64,000 nt of DNA from Terriglobia bacterium. Lineage in GTDB: Bacteria; Acidobacteriota; Terriglobia; Bryobacterales; Bryobacteraceae. Of the stretch, positions 18,349 to 25,300 are shown piece by piece. Every line of letters begins with the position of its first letter. Position 1 is the first letter of the stretch. Made by a program: the position numbers and the translations under genes. The DNA is taken from positions 124,001 through 188,000 of the forward strand of contig JAJPHN010000040.1 of assembly GCA_021325235.1 (NCBI GenBank), read 5' to 3'. The notes beneath the pieces were generated by a model that saw only the letters and a list, made by a program, of their open reading frames with translations, was not told the DNA's origin and made no database searches.

Positions 18349-19095
18349 CTACGCCTCAGCTGTTGTTTGGCCCGCCAGCAGCTTCTCTGCATTCAGCGCG
18401 CCTGCCGGCGTGTCTTCGTGTTTGAAGATTGCGTAGGTCGGATAGCCGTTAGCCCGGTACTGACTCACCCGGTAATGGATGCTCTCGAGTTCCGATTCCG
18501 TGTAATCCGGTTTGCGCAGACGCAGATAGACAAAATCGGCCGTGATGACGTGGGGCGTTTCGAGATTTTCGTTTTCTGCCATGCACAATCCCAGGTTGGC
18601 CTCGCGCATTGCTTCGTAAGCGGCTTCGTCGAACCAGGTCGCGTTGCGAAATTCAAATGCAGCTCGTATGCCGCGCGGCAGAACGGCGGCAAAGCGCTTC
18701 AGTCGTTCGGTATCGATCTTCAGACTGGGCGGCAGCTGGAACAGAATTGGTCCGAGCCGTCCCGCGGCGCGCAACGGCTCGAGCGATTCCAGGAACACGC
18801 GCGTAAACTCTTCGGCATCCTGCAGCTTGAGCGAATGCGTAATCTTCATGTGCGCTTTGGGCAGAAAGAGAAAGCCCTCGGGCGTCTGCGCGATCCATTT
18901 CTCGAAGGTGCTGGCGAGCGCGATTCGCCGGTAGGTGTAATTCACCTCGACCGCGTTCAGGCGTGAGGCATAGTAGCCAAGAAACCCGGCGCTGGCCAGT
19001 TTCGGTGGGTAGAAACCGGGCTTCCAACTGCTGTAAGCAAAACCGGAGGTTCCGGCATACAAAGGGGCATCGGGCACGTGTTCAGAGACCTGCAA
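18349..19095 (-). CDS. DUF72 family TIM-barrel protein (YecE-like)
   Basis: Recognised by GTSGFAYSSWKPGFYPP near the N-terminus, the family's opening strand, then LNAVEVNYTYRRI, TPEGFLFLPKAHMKITH, ILFQLPPSLKIDTERL, AAFEFRNATWFDEAAYEAM and DFVYLRLRKPDY. These mark the conserved barrel strands of DUF72 at its usual length (248 residues). The biochemical activity of DUF72 is not known. Its start overlaps the end of the molybdopterin oxidoreductase gene by 14 bases, and it sits just before ku, so it is probably co-expressed with the DNA-repair protein. Confidence 0.87.
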   Translation of the reverse strand: MQVSEHVPDAPLYAGTSGFAYSSWKPGFYPPKLASAGFLGYYASRLNAVEVNYTYRRIALASTFEKWIAQTPEGFLFLPKAHMKITHSLKLQDAEEFTRVFLESLEPLRAAGRLGPILFQLPPSLKIDTERLKRFAAVLPRGIRAAFEFRNATWFDEAAYEAMREANLGLCMAENENLETPHVITADFVYLRLRKPDYTESELESIHYRVSQYRANGYPTYAIFKHEDTPAGALNAEKLLAGQTTAEA

Positions 19096-19843
19096 ACCAA
19101 TCGTAACCCTGCTCGGCCCAATAGTCGCCCGGCTTTTGATTGGTGTAGCGAATCGAACCGATGCGCTTGAGATTCTTGATGCCGTATTTCACTGGAATCA
19201 CCAGCCGCAGCGGCGCGCCGTGCTCTGCCGTGAGCGGCTTTTCATTCTGTTCCCACGCCAGCAGAGTCTGCGGATGAAGCGCGCTCTTCAAATCCAGGCC
19301 TACGTAGTATTCTTCATCGGGTGTAGCCAGATAGACGAAGCGCGGCAATTCCCGGCCCGGCGGGAAAAACTTCTTCGTAAAGTCCGCGAAGCGAGCGCCG
19401 CCCCAGGAAACAATGCTGCTCCAGCCCTCGATGCAGCAAAAGCGCGTGATCATGCGCCGCCTGGGCAGCGCCGTGACATCGCTCAGCTGCAGGTGAAAGG
19501 GCGCAATTCCATCGGCGGAAACTTTCAGCTTCCAGTCGCTCGCGTCGAAATCGCTGCCAAGGCCTACGTCGCCATTCGGCTTGAGATACGTCACCTGGCT
19601 CGGCGAGTAACTCGGCATCTGGTGGCCATCGCTCAGATACGCGTGCGCGATTTTCGCGTTCCAGGCGAGAACCCGTCGCTGTGGCCAGGGTGTGTCATCT
19701 TCCGCGCCGGCCTTCGTAAGCCATTCATAAGCGCCCAAGCCGGCGACAGCCGCGATGCCGCCGGTCAGAAAAGCTCTCCGGGTGCGGCGGCCCAGCAGGC
19801 CTTTCGCCTCGGCGGAAGCGAGCTCGATTTCGCGTTCACTCAT
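19082..19843 (-). CDS. Tat-exported molybdopterin oxidoreductase of the sulfite-oxidase fold
   Basis: Molybdenum-cofactor enzyme related to sulfite oxidase and MsrP. The core motif RFCCIEGWSSIVSWGG holds the cysteine that would ligate molybdenum, and HGAPLRLVIPVKYGIKNLKRI is the conserved C-terminal half. A twin-arginine signal (RRTRRAFLTGG, then a hydrophobic run) sends it to the periplasm after cofactor insertion. The start MSEREIEL is preferred over two upstream Met codons because it overlaps the cytochrome gene by only 8 bases. With the cytochrome b encoded just upstream it probably forms a membrane-linked redox pair; electron direction and substrate (sulfite, methionine sulfoxide or other) are open. 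Confidence 0.84.
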   Translation of the reverse strand: MSEREIELASAEAKGLLGRRTRRAFLTGGIAAVAGLGAYEWLTKAGAEDDTPWPQRRVLAWNAKIAHAYLSDGHQMPSYSPSQVTYLKPNGDVGLGSDFDASDWKLKVSADGIAPFHLQLSDVTALPRRRMITRFCCIEGWSSIVSWGGARFADFTKKFFPPGRELPRFVYLATPDEEYYVGLDLKSALHPQTLLAWEQNEKPLTAEHGAPLRLVIPVKYGIKNLKRIGSIRYTNQKPGDYWAEQGYDWFAGL

Positions 19844-20480
19844 CGCGCACCAGCTCATATCCGGCAATCATGCTGCGGAAATTATTCCAGCCGGCCATGG
19901 CGACCTGCGCCACGTGCACCAGAAAAAACAAAACGTAGCCGATGGTCAGCACGAAGTGAATCAGTCTCGCACTGGTATATCCACCGCAAAGCGCCGCGAG
20001 CCACCAGAGTTGCGCCGGTTTGTAAATGGCGAGACCGCTGAGGACCGACCCCGCGCCCATCAGCACAATGCCGGTATAGGCAAGCTGCTGGGCGGCATTG
20101 TATTTTTCCTGCGCGGGCATCTCGCGCCGCAGATGCAGATCGTGCAGCACCACCTGCCAGGCATCGCGAAAAGCGCGCGGAGAGCGCGGCACCAGGTAGC
20201 GCCATTCGCCGGAAAGAATCGTATACGCGACGTACGCGATCCCGTTCGCCACAAACAGCCACATCAGCGTGAAGTGCAGCGCCATGCCCTCCGCCAGCCT
20301 GTTATTGATGCCGAGCGCCGACACAAACCACTGCGGGAAGAAGTGAAAAGAGCCGATATGATAGGGAGAGTAAGCCCAGTAAATCAGCACACCGCTCCAG
20401 ATCATCAAAGCGAGAAGCGGGAAATTGATCCAGTGGAACCAGCGGACCGCACGCAGGTGCTTCAGCTTTAATTTCGCCAT
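19836..20480 (-). CDS. Membrane cytochrome b subunit (cytochrome b561 / thiosulfate-reductase type)
   Basis: Di-heme-type membrane protein of 214 residues. Helices are visible at about 14-34 (WFHWINFPLLALMIWSGVLIYW), 65-92 (ALHFTLMWLFVANGIAYVAYTIL), 128-150 and 170-198 (LIHFVLTIGYVLFFLVHVAQV). Histidines lying inside them (FHW, ALHF, LIHF, LVHV) are the likely heme ligands. It is the first gene of a four-gene operon with the molybdopterin enzyme, DUF72 and ku, and would pass electrons between the quinone pool and the periplasmic oxidoreductase. Divergent from the ATP-grasp gene. Confidence 0.85.
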   Translation of the reverse strand: MAKLKLKHLRAVRWFHWINFPLLALMIWSGVLIYWAYSPYHIGSFHFFPQWFVSALGINNRLAEGMALHFTLMWLFVANGIAYVAYTILSGEWRYLVPRSPRAFRDAWQVVLHDLHLRREMPAQEKYNAAQQLAYTGIVLMGAGSVLSGLAIYKPAQLWWLAALCGGYTSARLIHFVLTIGYVLFFLVHVAQVAMAGWNNFRSMIAGYELVRDE

Positions 20481-20564
20481 CTGCGTACTCTTTCGCCGGC
20501 TGCCGCGCTATAGTTACGAAATGCCTGCTGCGCCGCCATGCGGCTCCTAACCTGACTCTAAACT

Positions 20565-21803
20565 ATGCCCGACGCCGATTCGAGCCGCCCTGGTAACCCG
20601 CTCACTGTATTGTGCCTCGCCAGCTATGAAAAAGGCCAGCGCACGCTCGAAGAGCTTAAGCGGCAGGGCTGCCGGGTGTATCTGCTCACCTCACTGAGTC
20701 TCCAAGATAAAGCCTCGTGGCCGCGCGAAAGCCTCGATGACATCTTCTACATGCCTGACCACGAGCATGAGTGGAACCTGCCCGACATGATTAAAGCGGT
20801 CAGCCATCTGGCGCGCACGGTATCCATCGACCGTATCATGGCGCTCGACGACTTCGATCTGGAAAAGGCCGCCATGCTTCGCGAACACCTGCGCCTGCCC
20901 GGCCTCGGCGAGAGCGCCACCCGCTTCTTCCGCGACAAGCTCGCCATGCGCACGCGTGCTGCCGAAGCGGGCCTCCCGGTTCCGGAATTCACGCCAACTT
21001 TCAATTACGAGAAAATCGATCGCTATCTCAAAACCGTTCCGGGACCCTGGGTGCTGAAGCCGCGTCTGCTCGCCGGCGCAATCGGCATCAAGAAGTACGA
21101 CGATCCTCAGGCGGTCTGGAGCCGAATCCACAGTCTTGGGGACGAGCAATCGAATTTCGTACTAGAACGCTTCGTACCTGGCGATATTTTTCACGTCGAT
21201 TCCATCTGGTTCGGCGGCCAATGTAAGTACTCGATTGCCAGCGCTTACGGTACACCACCGCTCGAGGTGACAACCGGCGGCGGCATCTTCACGACCCTCA
21301 TCATGGACCAGCAGAGCGCTACGGCACAGTCGCTCAAATCGCTGAACAACAAAGTCTTAACCGCTTTCGGGCTGCGCGACGGCGTTTCGCATTCCGAGTT
21401 CATTCGCGCTCACGCTGACGGGGCTTTCTTCTTTCTCGAGACCTCGGCCCGCGTGGGCGGCGCGCATATCTCGGATCTGGTTGAGCAGGCCACTGGTATA
21501 AATCTCTGGGAGGAATGGGCCAAAGTCGAAGTAGCATCTGCCTACCAGCTTGCGTATAATCTTCAAACAGAGCGAAACGACTATGCCGGGCTGTTAGTTT
21601 CCTTGGCCCGGCAGGAATGGCCAGATACATCGACCTTTACGGATTCCGAGCTGGTCTGGCGTATGCAAAAACGCCACCATGTCGGATTCATCGTGAAGTC
21701 GAGCGAACGGGAGCGAGTGGAGCATTTGCTTGCTTCTTATACGCAGCGCGTTCGGGCAGAGTATCACGCCTCGGCACCGGCCCGCGACCGCGTCAGTGAG
21801 TAG
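20565..21803 (+). CDS. ATP-grasp ligase-like protein
   Basis: ATP-grasp superfamily enzyme, which activates a carboxylate with ATP and joins it to an amine or similar nucleophile. The pre-grasp part is VLCLASYEKGQRTLEELKRQG, followed by DRIMALDDFDLEKAAMLREHL and FFRDKLAMRTRAAEAGLPVPEF, the usual entry to the grasp. ATP contacts are in GPWVLKPRLLAGAIGIKK and FVLERFVPGDIFHVDSIW; the metal site is likely HSEFIRAHADGAFFFLETSARVGG. Acceptor and product are unknown. It precedes the polysaccharide deacetylase gene on the same strand, 62 bases away. Confidence 0.8.
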   Translation: MPDADSSRPGNPLTVLCLASYEKGQRTLEELKRQGCRVYLLTSLSLQDKASWPRESLDDIFYMPDHEHEWNLPDMIKAVSHLARTVSIDRIMALDDFDLEKAAMLREHLRLPGLGESATRFFRDKLAMRTRAAEAGLPVPEFTPTFNYEKIDRYLKTVPGPWVLKPRLLAGAIGIKKYDDPQAVWSRIHSLGDEQSNFVLERFVPGDIFHVDSIWFGGQCKYSIASAYGTPPLEVTTGGGIFTTLIMDQQSATAQSLKSLNNKVLTAFGLRDGVSHSEFIRAHADGAFFFLETSARVGGAHISDLVEQATGINLWEEWAKVEVASAYQLAYNLQTERNDYAGLLVSLARQEWPDTSTFTDSELVWRMQKRHHVGFIVKSSERERVEHLLASYTQRVRAEYHASAPARDRVSE

Positions 21804-21865
21804 CAGTAAATAGTTTTACAAAGTAATTAAAACCGACGTTTGTAGATGTTAGTCTGGACACTTAC
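21804..21865 (+). promoter_or_regulatory. AT-rich promoter region of the deacetylase with inverted repeat
   Basis: Unusually AT-rich for this genome. TACAAA at 21817-21822 and TTTGTA at 21839-21844 form a 6-base inverted repeat with a 16-base spacer. The TACA/TGTA halves resemble BlaI/MecI-type sites, but the spacing is wide, so the factor is not assigned. A promoter for the deacetylase is likely here. Confidence 0.3.
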
Positions 21866-22579
21866 ATGCGAGCCTTGACGCTTACTGGTTTTACCGCGGG
21901 AGCTCTGGTGGGCGGGTTATCCGCCGCTGCAGCTTATGGCAGCGTGGCAAAATCTTCGCAGTTATTCGGACCGACTGTTTTTCGCGGATCCGGACGCGAA
22001 CGCACCATCGCACTTACTTTTGACGACGGCCCCAGTGAGGGTACTTTACAGCTGCTCGACTATCTTCACCGCGAGCAGGTGTACTGTACGTTCTTTCAAT
22101 GCGGGATGAATGTGCGCCGCCTGCCCCAGGTAGCCGGTGCGGTAGCCGGTTTCGGGCATCAACTGGGAAACCATAGTTACTCTCATCCCACGCTGCCGTT
22201 TAAATCGCGCGCCTTCATCGATCGCGAATTTACCGAGGCGCAGAAGATCATCAGCTTCGAAACCGGATTGACGCCGATGGTGATGCGTCCGCCGTACGGC
22301 TTTCGCTGGCCGGGCATGCGCGCGGTTCAGGAAAAGCTTTCGCTGCTGAACGTGCTCTGGACTGTCATTGGTAACGACTGGCGCTGGCCGGCAGCCAAGA
22401 TAACCGAGCATGTTCTGCGCAACGTCACGCCGGGCGGCATCATCTGCCTGCATGACGGCCGCGCGACCGAGGCCAATCCGGATGTCTCGCAAACTTTGAA
22501 AGCTGTCCGCCAGATTGTGCCGGTACTTAAAGACCAGGGTTATCAGTTTCTCGTGCTAAGCGATCTGCTGCACGAATAA
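21866..22579 (+). CDS. Polysaccharide deacetylase (NodB homology, CE4)
   Basis: Carbohydrate esterase family 4 metal-dependent N-deacetylase. Motif 1 TFDDGPSEGT (catalytic base and metal Asp), motif 2 HQLGNHSYSHPTL (two metal His), motif 3 RPPYGFRWPGM and motif 5 ICLHDG are all present and in order. A short N-terminal hydrophobic stretch (LTGFTAGALVGGLSAAAAYG) serves as signal or anchor, placing it in the envelope, where it may act on peptidoglycan or exopolysaccharide amino sugars. Length 237 fits a bare catalytic domain. Confidence 0.9.
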   Translation: MRALTLTGFTAGALVGGLSAAAAYGSVAKSSQLFGPTVFRGSGRERTIALTFDDGPSEGTLQLLDYLHREQVYCTFFQCGMNVRRLPQVAGAVAGFGHQLGNHSYSHPTLPFKSRAFIDREFTEAQKIISFETGLTPMVMRPPYGFRWPGMRAVQEKLSLLNVLWTVIGNDWRWPAAKITEHVLRNVTPGGIICLHDGRATEANPDVSQTLKAVRQIVPVLKDQGYQFLVLSDLLHE

Positions 22580-22581
22580 CG

Positions 22582-24060
22582 CTACTCAATTTCGATCAGA
22601 GTCAGTGTCTCCGGACCCAGCACGATCGGACGGTCCACCGGCGAACTCTGTGCTTTGGGAAGCGCGCCTTGCGTTTGCAGTTCATGAATTTGCTCGCGTG
22701 TTGGCGATACCGGCGAGCCCATGTTTTTCCAGGCCTCCAGCACGGATCCATGACCCGGCGCGACGAATTGCATCCGATACCGTTTTGCGCGGATACCTTT
22801 CAGATTCAGGCGAAACGTCTTCGGTCCGGGATTTTCGCCCGGCTCGGCGTAATTCCAGAGCGCGATCGCGTAACTTCCATCGGCTCGTTTGGTTACTAAC
22901 TCGTCTTCCGAATCATTGTTGATTCGTTGATCGCCGAGCCGGTGCAGTAAGTCGAAGACCCAGAAAGCGGCTTTGGGAAGATGCCGTTCCGCAATCAATC
23001 CGTAACCACCATAGAACGGAGTCTTAATAACTCCCTGCTCTTCGAACACGTCCGAAAATGTCCAGTAACTCATCATGTTCTGCAAGCCATCGCATTCGCG
23101 TATGTTGTTTGCAAGCCATGGACCCATAAAGGCGCTGTCGGTAACTTGCGGCTGGCTGAGGTAAGTCGCATTGTATTCAGACCAGATGATTGGAGTATTT
23201 GGCGCGGAGGAAGCTTTGACCTGATCGAAGACTTTCTTTGCTGATCGGCCGACCATGTCGCGCCGCGCAATCGGCAATGCTTGTCCAAACACCAGCTTCG
23301 GGTCCTCGTTGCCGTAGACATGCGTCGAAACGAAATCGAAGGGAATGGAATTTTTTGTGCAATGCGCGAGGAAGTCATCCACCCATGCCGCCTGTGCGGT
23401 CGCCGGACCGCCGACTCGCAGCTGCGGATCTACTCGCTTCAGCGCTTTGGCCGTTACATCGTATAGAGCAAAGTAAGTCGCCTGTTTCGGTTCGCCATCC
23501 CAGAAATCAATATTCGGTTCGTTCCACACTTCGAAGTACCACTGCTCGACCTCGGTTTTGCCATAGCGCTCTTCCAGATGCCGCGCAAACGCTTCGATCA
23601 GCGCAGCCCATTTCTGCGGATCCCTGGGCGGCGAGGGTAGCGGCTTGTACCAGAACGGATGTGGCTTCAGATTCGCCGCCAGCTTGCGCGGCATAAAACT
23701 AAGCTCGACGAATGGCTTTACCTGCTCATCGAGCAATCCGTCGTAGATCTGATCGACATACGAGAAGTTATAAACAGGCCGGCCCTGCTCGTCTTCATCG
23801 TAGACGCCGTTCTCATCGTCCAGAATGGCGTGGAAGCGCACGTATTTGAGGCTCGTGTGCTCGCGCGTTGCCTTCAGGTCCAGCCGATAGCTTTCGCGCA
23901 TGCTGAGATTCGCCCGCCCCGAGCCAAACATCTGTTCCCAGAAGTGGGGAAAGGGATGCGTCGGAGCATGGGCATCGATCGTCACAATTTCTTCTGTGGC
24001 GGTGGTCTGTGCTCCCGCCCACACGCCCGACACGCAGAACAAAATCAAGAGCCGTTTCAC
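22582..24060 (-). CDS. Secreted GH39-like glycoside hydrolase
   Basis: Likely beta-xylosidase or related retaining glycosidase of family 39. Signal peptide MKRLLILFCVSGVWAGAQ. The TIM barrel opens with FPHFWEQMFGSGRANLSMRE and LKYVRFHAILDDENGVY; the acid/base is the Glu of YFEVWNEPNIDFW and the nucleophile is probably the Glu of PIIWSEYNATYLS. A C-terminal beta domain ends in VLGPETLTLIEIE. Length 492 is normal for GH39. Convergent with the deacetylase (3 bases apart at their stops). The exact substrate is not readable. Confidence 0.85.
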   Translation of the reverse strand: MKRLLILFCVSGVWAGAQTTATEEIVTIDAHAPTHPFPHFWEQMFGSGRANLSMRESYRLDLKATREHTSLKYVRFHAILDDENGVYDEDEQGRPVYNFSYVDQIYDGLLDEQVKPFVELSFMPRKLAANLKPHPFWYKPLPSPPRDPQKWAALIEAFARHLEERYGKTEVEQWYFEVWNEPNIDFWDGEPKQATYFALYDVTAKALKRVDPQLRVGGPATAQAAWVDDFLAHCTKNSIPFDFVSTHVYGNEDPKLVFGQALPIARRDMVGRSAKKVFDQVKASSAPNTPIIWSEYNATYLSQPQVTDSAFMGPWLANNIRECDGLQNMMSYWTFSDVFEEQGVIKTPFYGGYGLIAERHLPKAAFWVFDLLHRLGDQRINNDSEDELVTKRADGSYAIALWNYAEPGENPGPKTFRLNLKGIRAKRYRMQFVAPGHGSVLEAWKNMGSPVSPTREQIHELQTQGALPKAQSSPVDRPIVLGPETLTLIEIE

Positions 24061-24131
24061 GATTTGTTAGAAGCCGAGCGCGCCAAAGCGTTGCAGCGCA
24101 AGCCGCGATCCGGCTGGTACGATAATGGTTT

Positions 24132-24590
24132 ATGAGGCGTGTTTTGCCCGTTCTGTCCGTGCTGACTGCTGCCGCGCTCGGCTGTTTTGCGCAGCAAAGC
24201 ACAAACCCGGCTCTCAACTCGCACCCGAACGACCAGGCGACATTCGGGAACAAAAAGCCGCCCAAGAAAGACAAGGCTCCGACCTCGCGCACCGTAACCG
24301 GACAGGTCACGGATGAAGCCGGCAAACCGCTCGAAGGAGCCATGGTCACCCTCACCGATAAGGCGACGAACGAGCGCACCACGTTCTTTACCAAAAAAGA
24401 CGGCCGCTACCAGTTCGAAGACCTCAGTTTCAACAAGGATTACGAAGTGCAGGCGCGTTTCAAGGATGCCGCGAGCGACGCGCGCAAGCTGAGCCAGTAC
24501 GACACTACGCCTCGCCCGGTGCGGATTCTGCAAATCAATACCGGAGCCAAACCGGCCGCCGAGACCGCTGCCGATAGCAAGAAGCCCTGA
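24132..24590 (+). CDS. Secreted carboxypeptidase-regulatory-like domain protein
   Basis: Signal peptide (MRRVLPVLSVLTAAALGCFAQ) followed by a charged linker and one beta-sandwich domain: TVTGQVTDEAGKPLEGAMVTLTDK, then FTKKDGRYQFEDLSFNKDYEVQA. This is the CarboxypepD_reg/CNA-B-like fold found in many acidobacterial exported proteins. There is no enzymatic domain. The role is probably structural or binding at the cell surface. Its stop is one base from the convergent msrA stop. Confidence 0.72.
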   Translation: MRRVLPVLSVLTAAALGCFAQQSTNPALNSHPNDQATFGNKKPPKKDKAPTSRTVTGQVTDEAGKPLEGAMVTLTDKATNERTTFFTKKDGRYQFEDLSFNKDYEVQARFKDAASDARKLSQYDTTPRPVRILQINTGAKPAAETAADSKKP

Positions 24591-24591
24591 G

Positions 24592-25242
24592 TTACTTCCG
24601 TTTACAGAACTGCGGATATTCTTTCTTGAGCGCAGCCAGCTTCGGCAAGTCGTTGTACACGATGTAGGGGTAAGTCATGTTGTGGTCGAGAAAGTGCTGA
24701 TGATACGCCTCGGCCGCATAGAAACCCTTGAACGGAACGACCTGCGTGACAATCGGCTTTGAAAAAACGTGCGCATCATCGAGTTGCTTGATATAGGCCT
24801 GCGCGATCTTTTTCTGGTCATCGGTGGTGAAGAAAATCGCGGAACGGTATTGCGTGCCGAAATCGGGGCCCTGGCGGTTCAACTCGGTCGGATCATGCGC
24901 GACCGAGAAATAGACCATCAGCAGCTGCCCGTAGGTGATTTCGTGCGGGTTGAACACGATTTCCACCGATTCGGCGTGTCCGGTGGAACCGGTGCTCACC
25001 ATCTCGTAATGCGCGGTTGACTTAGCGCCGCCGGCGAATCCCGAGACTACTTTTTGAACACCTTTGACGCGCTCGAAAAGCCCCTCCATGCCCCAGAAGC
25101 AGCCGCCGGCGAGCACTGCGGTTTCGGTCTTTTGATCAGCGGGCGCTGGTGGATCGAAGGCCGGCTCGGGGAAGGGTGGACGCGCCGCGAAAGCCATGCT
25201 CGATGCAAGCAGCAGCATTACAAATACTCGCCGGTTCGACAT
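24592..25242 (-). CDS. msrA: Exported peptide-methionine (S)-S-oxide reductase
   Basis: Repairs oxidised methionine. The catalytic motif GGCFWGMEG is intact, followed by VKGVQKVVSGFAGG, VSTGSTGHAESVEIVFNP, YFSVAHDPTELNRQGPDFGTQYRSAIF and AEAYHQHFL, all MsrA signatures. An N-terminal signal (MSNRRVFVMLLLASSMAFAARP) makes it periplasmic, whereas most MsrA are cytosolic. A C-terminal cysteine (FCKRK) could act as resolving Cys. No MsrB domain is fused. Confidence 0.92.
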   Translation of the reverse strand: MSNRRVFVMLLLASSMAFAARPPFPEPAFDPPAPADQKTETAVLAGGCFWGMEGLFERVKGVQKVVSGFAGGAKSTAHYEMVSTGSTGHAESVEIVFNPHEITYGQLLMVYFSVAHDPTELNRQGPDFGTQYRSAIFFTTDDQKKIAQAYIKQLDDAHVFSKPIVTQVVPFKGFYAAEAYHQHFLDHNMTYPYIVYNDLPKLAALKKEYPQFCKRK

Positions 25243-25300
25243 GCTTCTTATTCTCCCGCGAATCCGACGGGCCTGTTTGCTCAGTTGTTTCTACGAAGTA

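Noticed and set aside
17224-18966. Plus-strand open frame of 580 codons across the kinase end, ku and DUF72
   Set aside because: It is antisense to three genes with clear family motifs, has biased composition (Arg, His, Leu) and no domain of its own.
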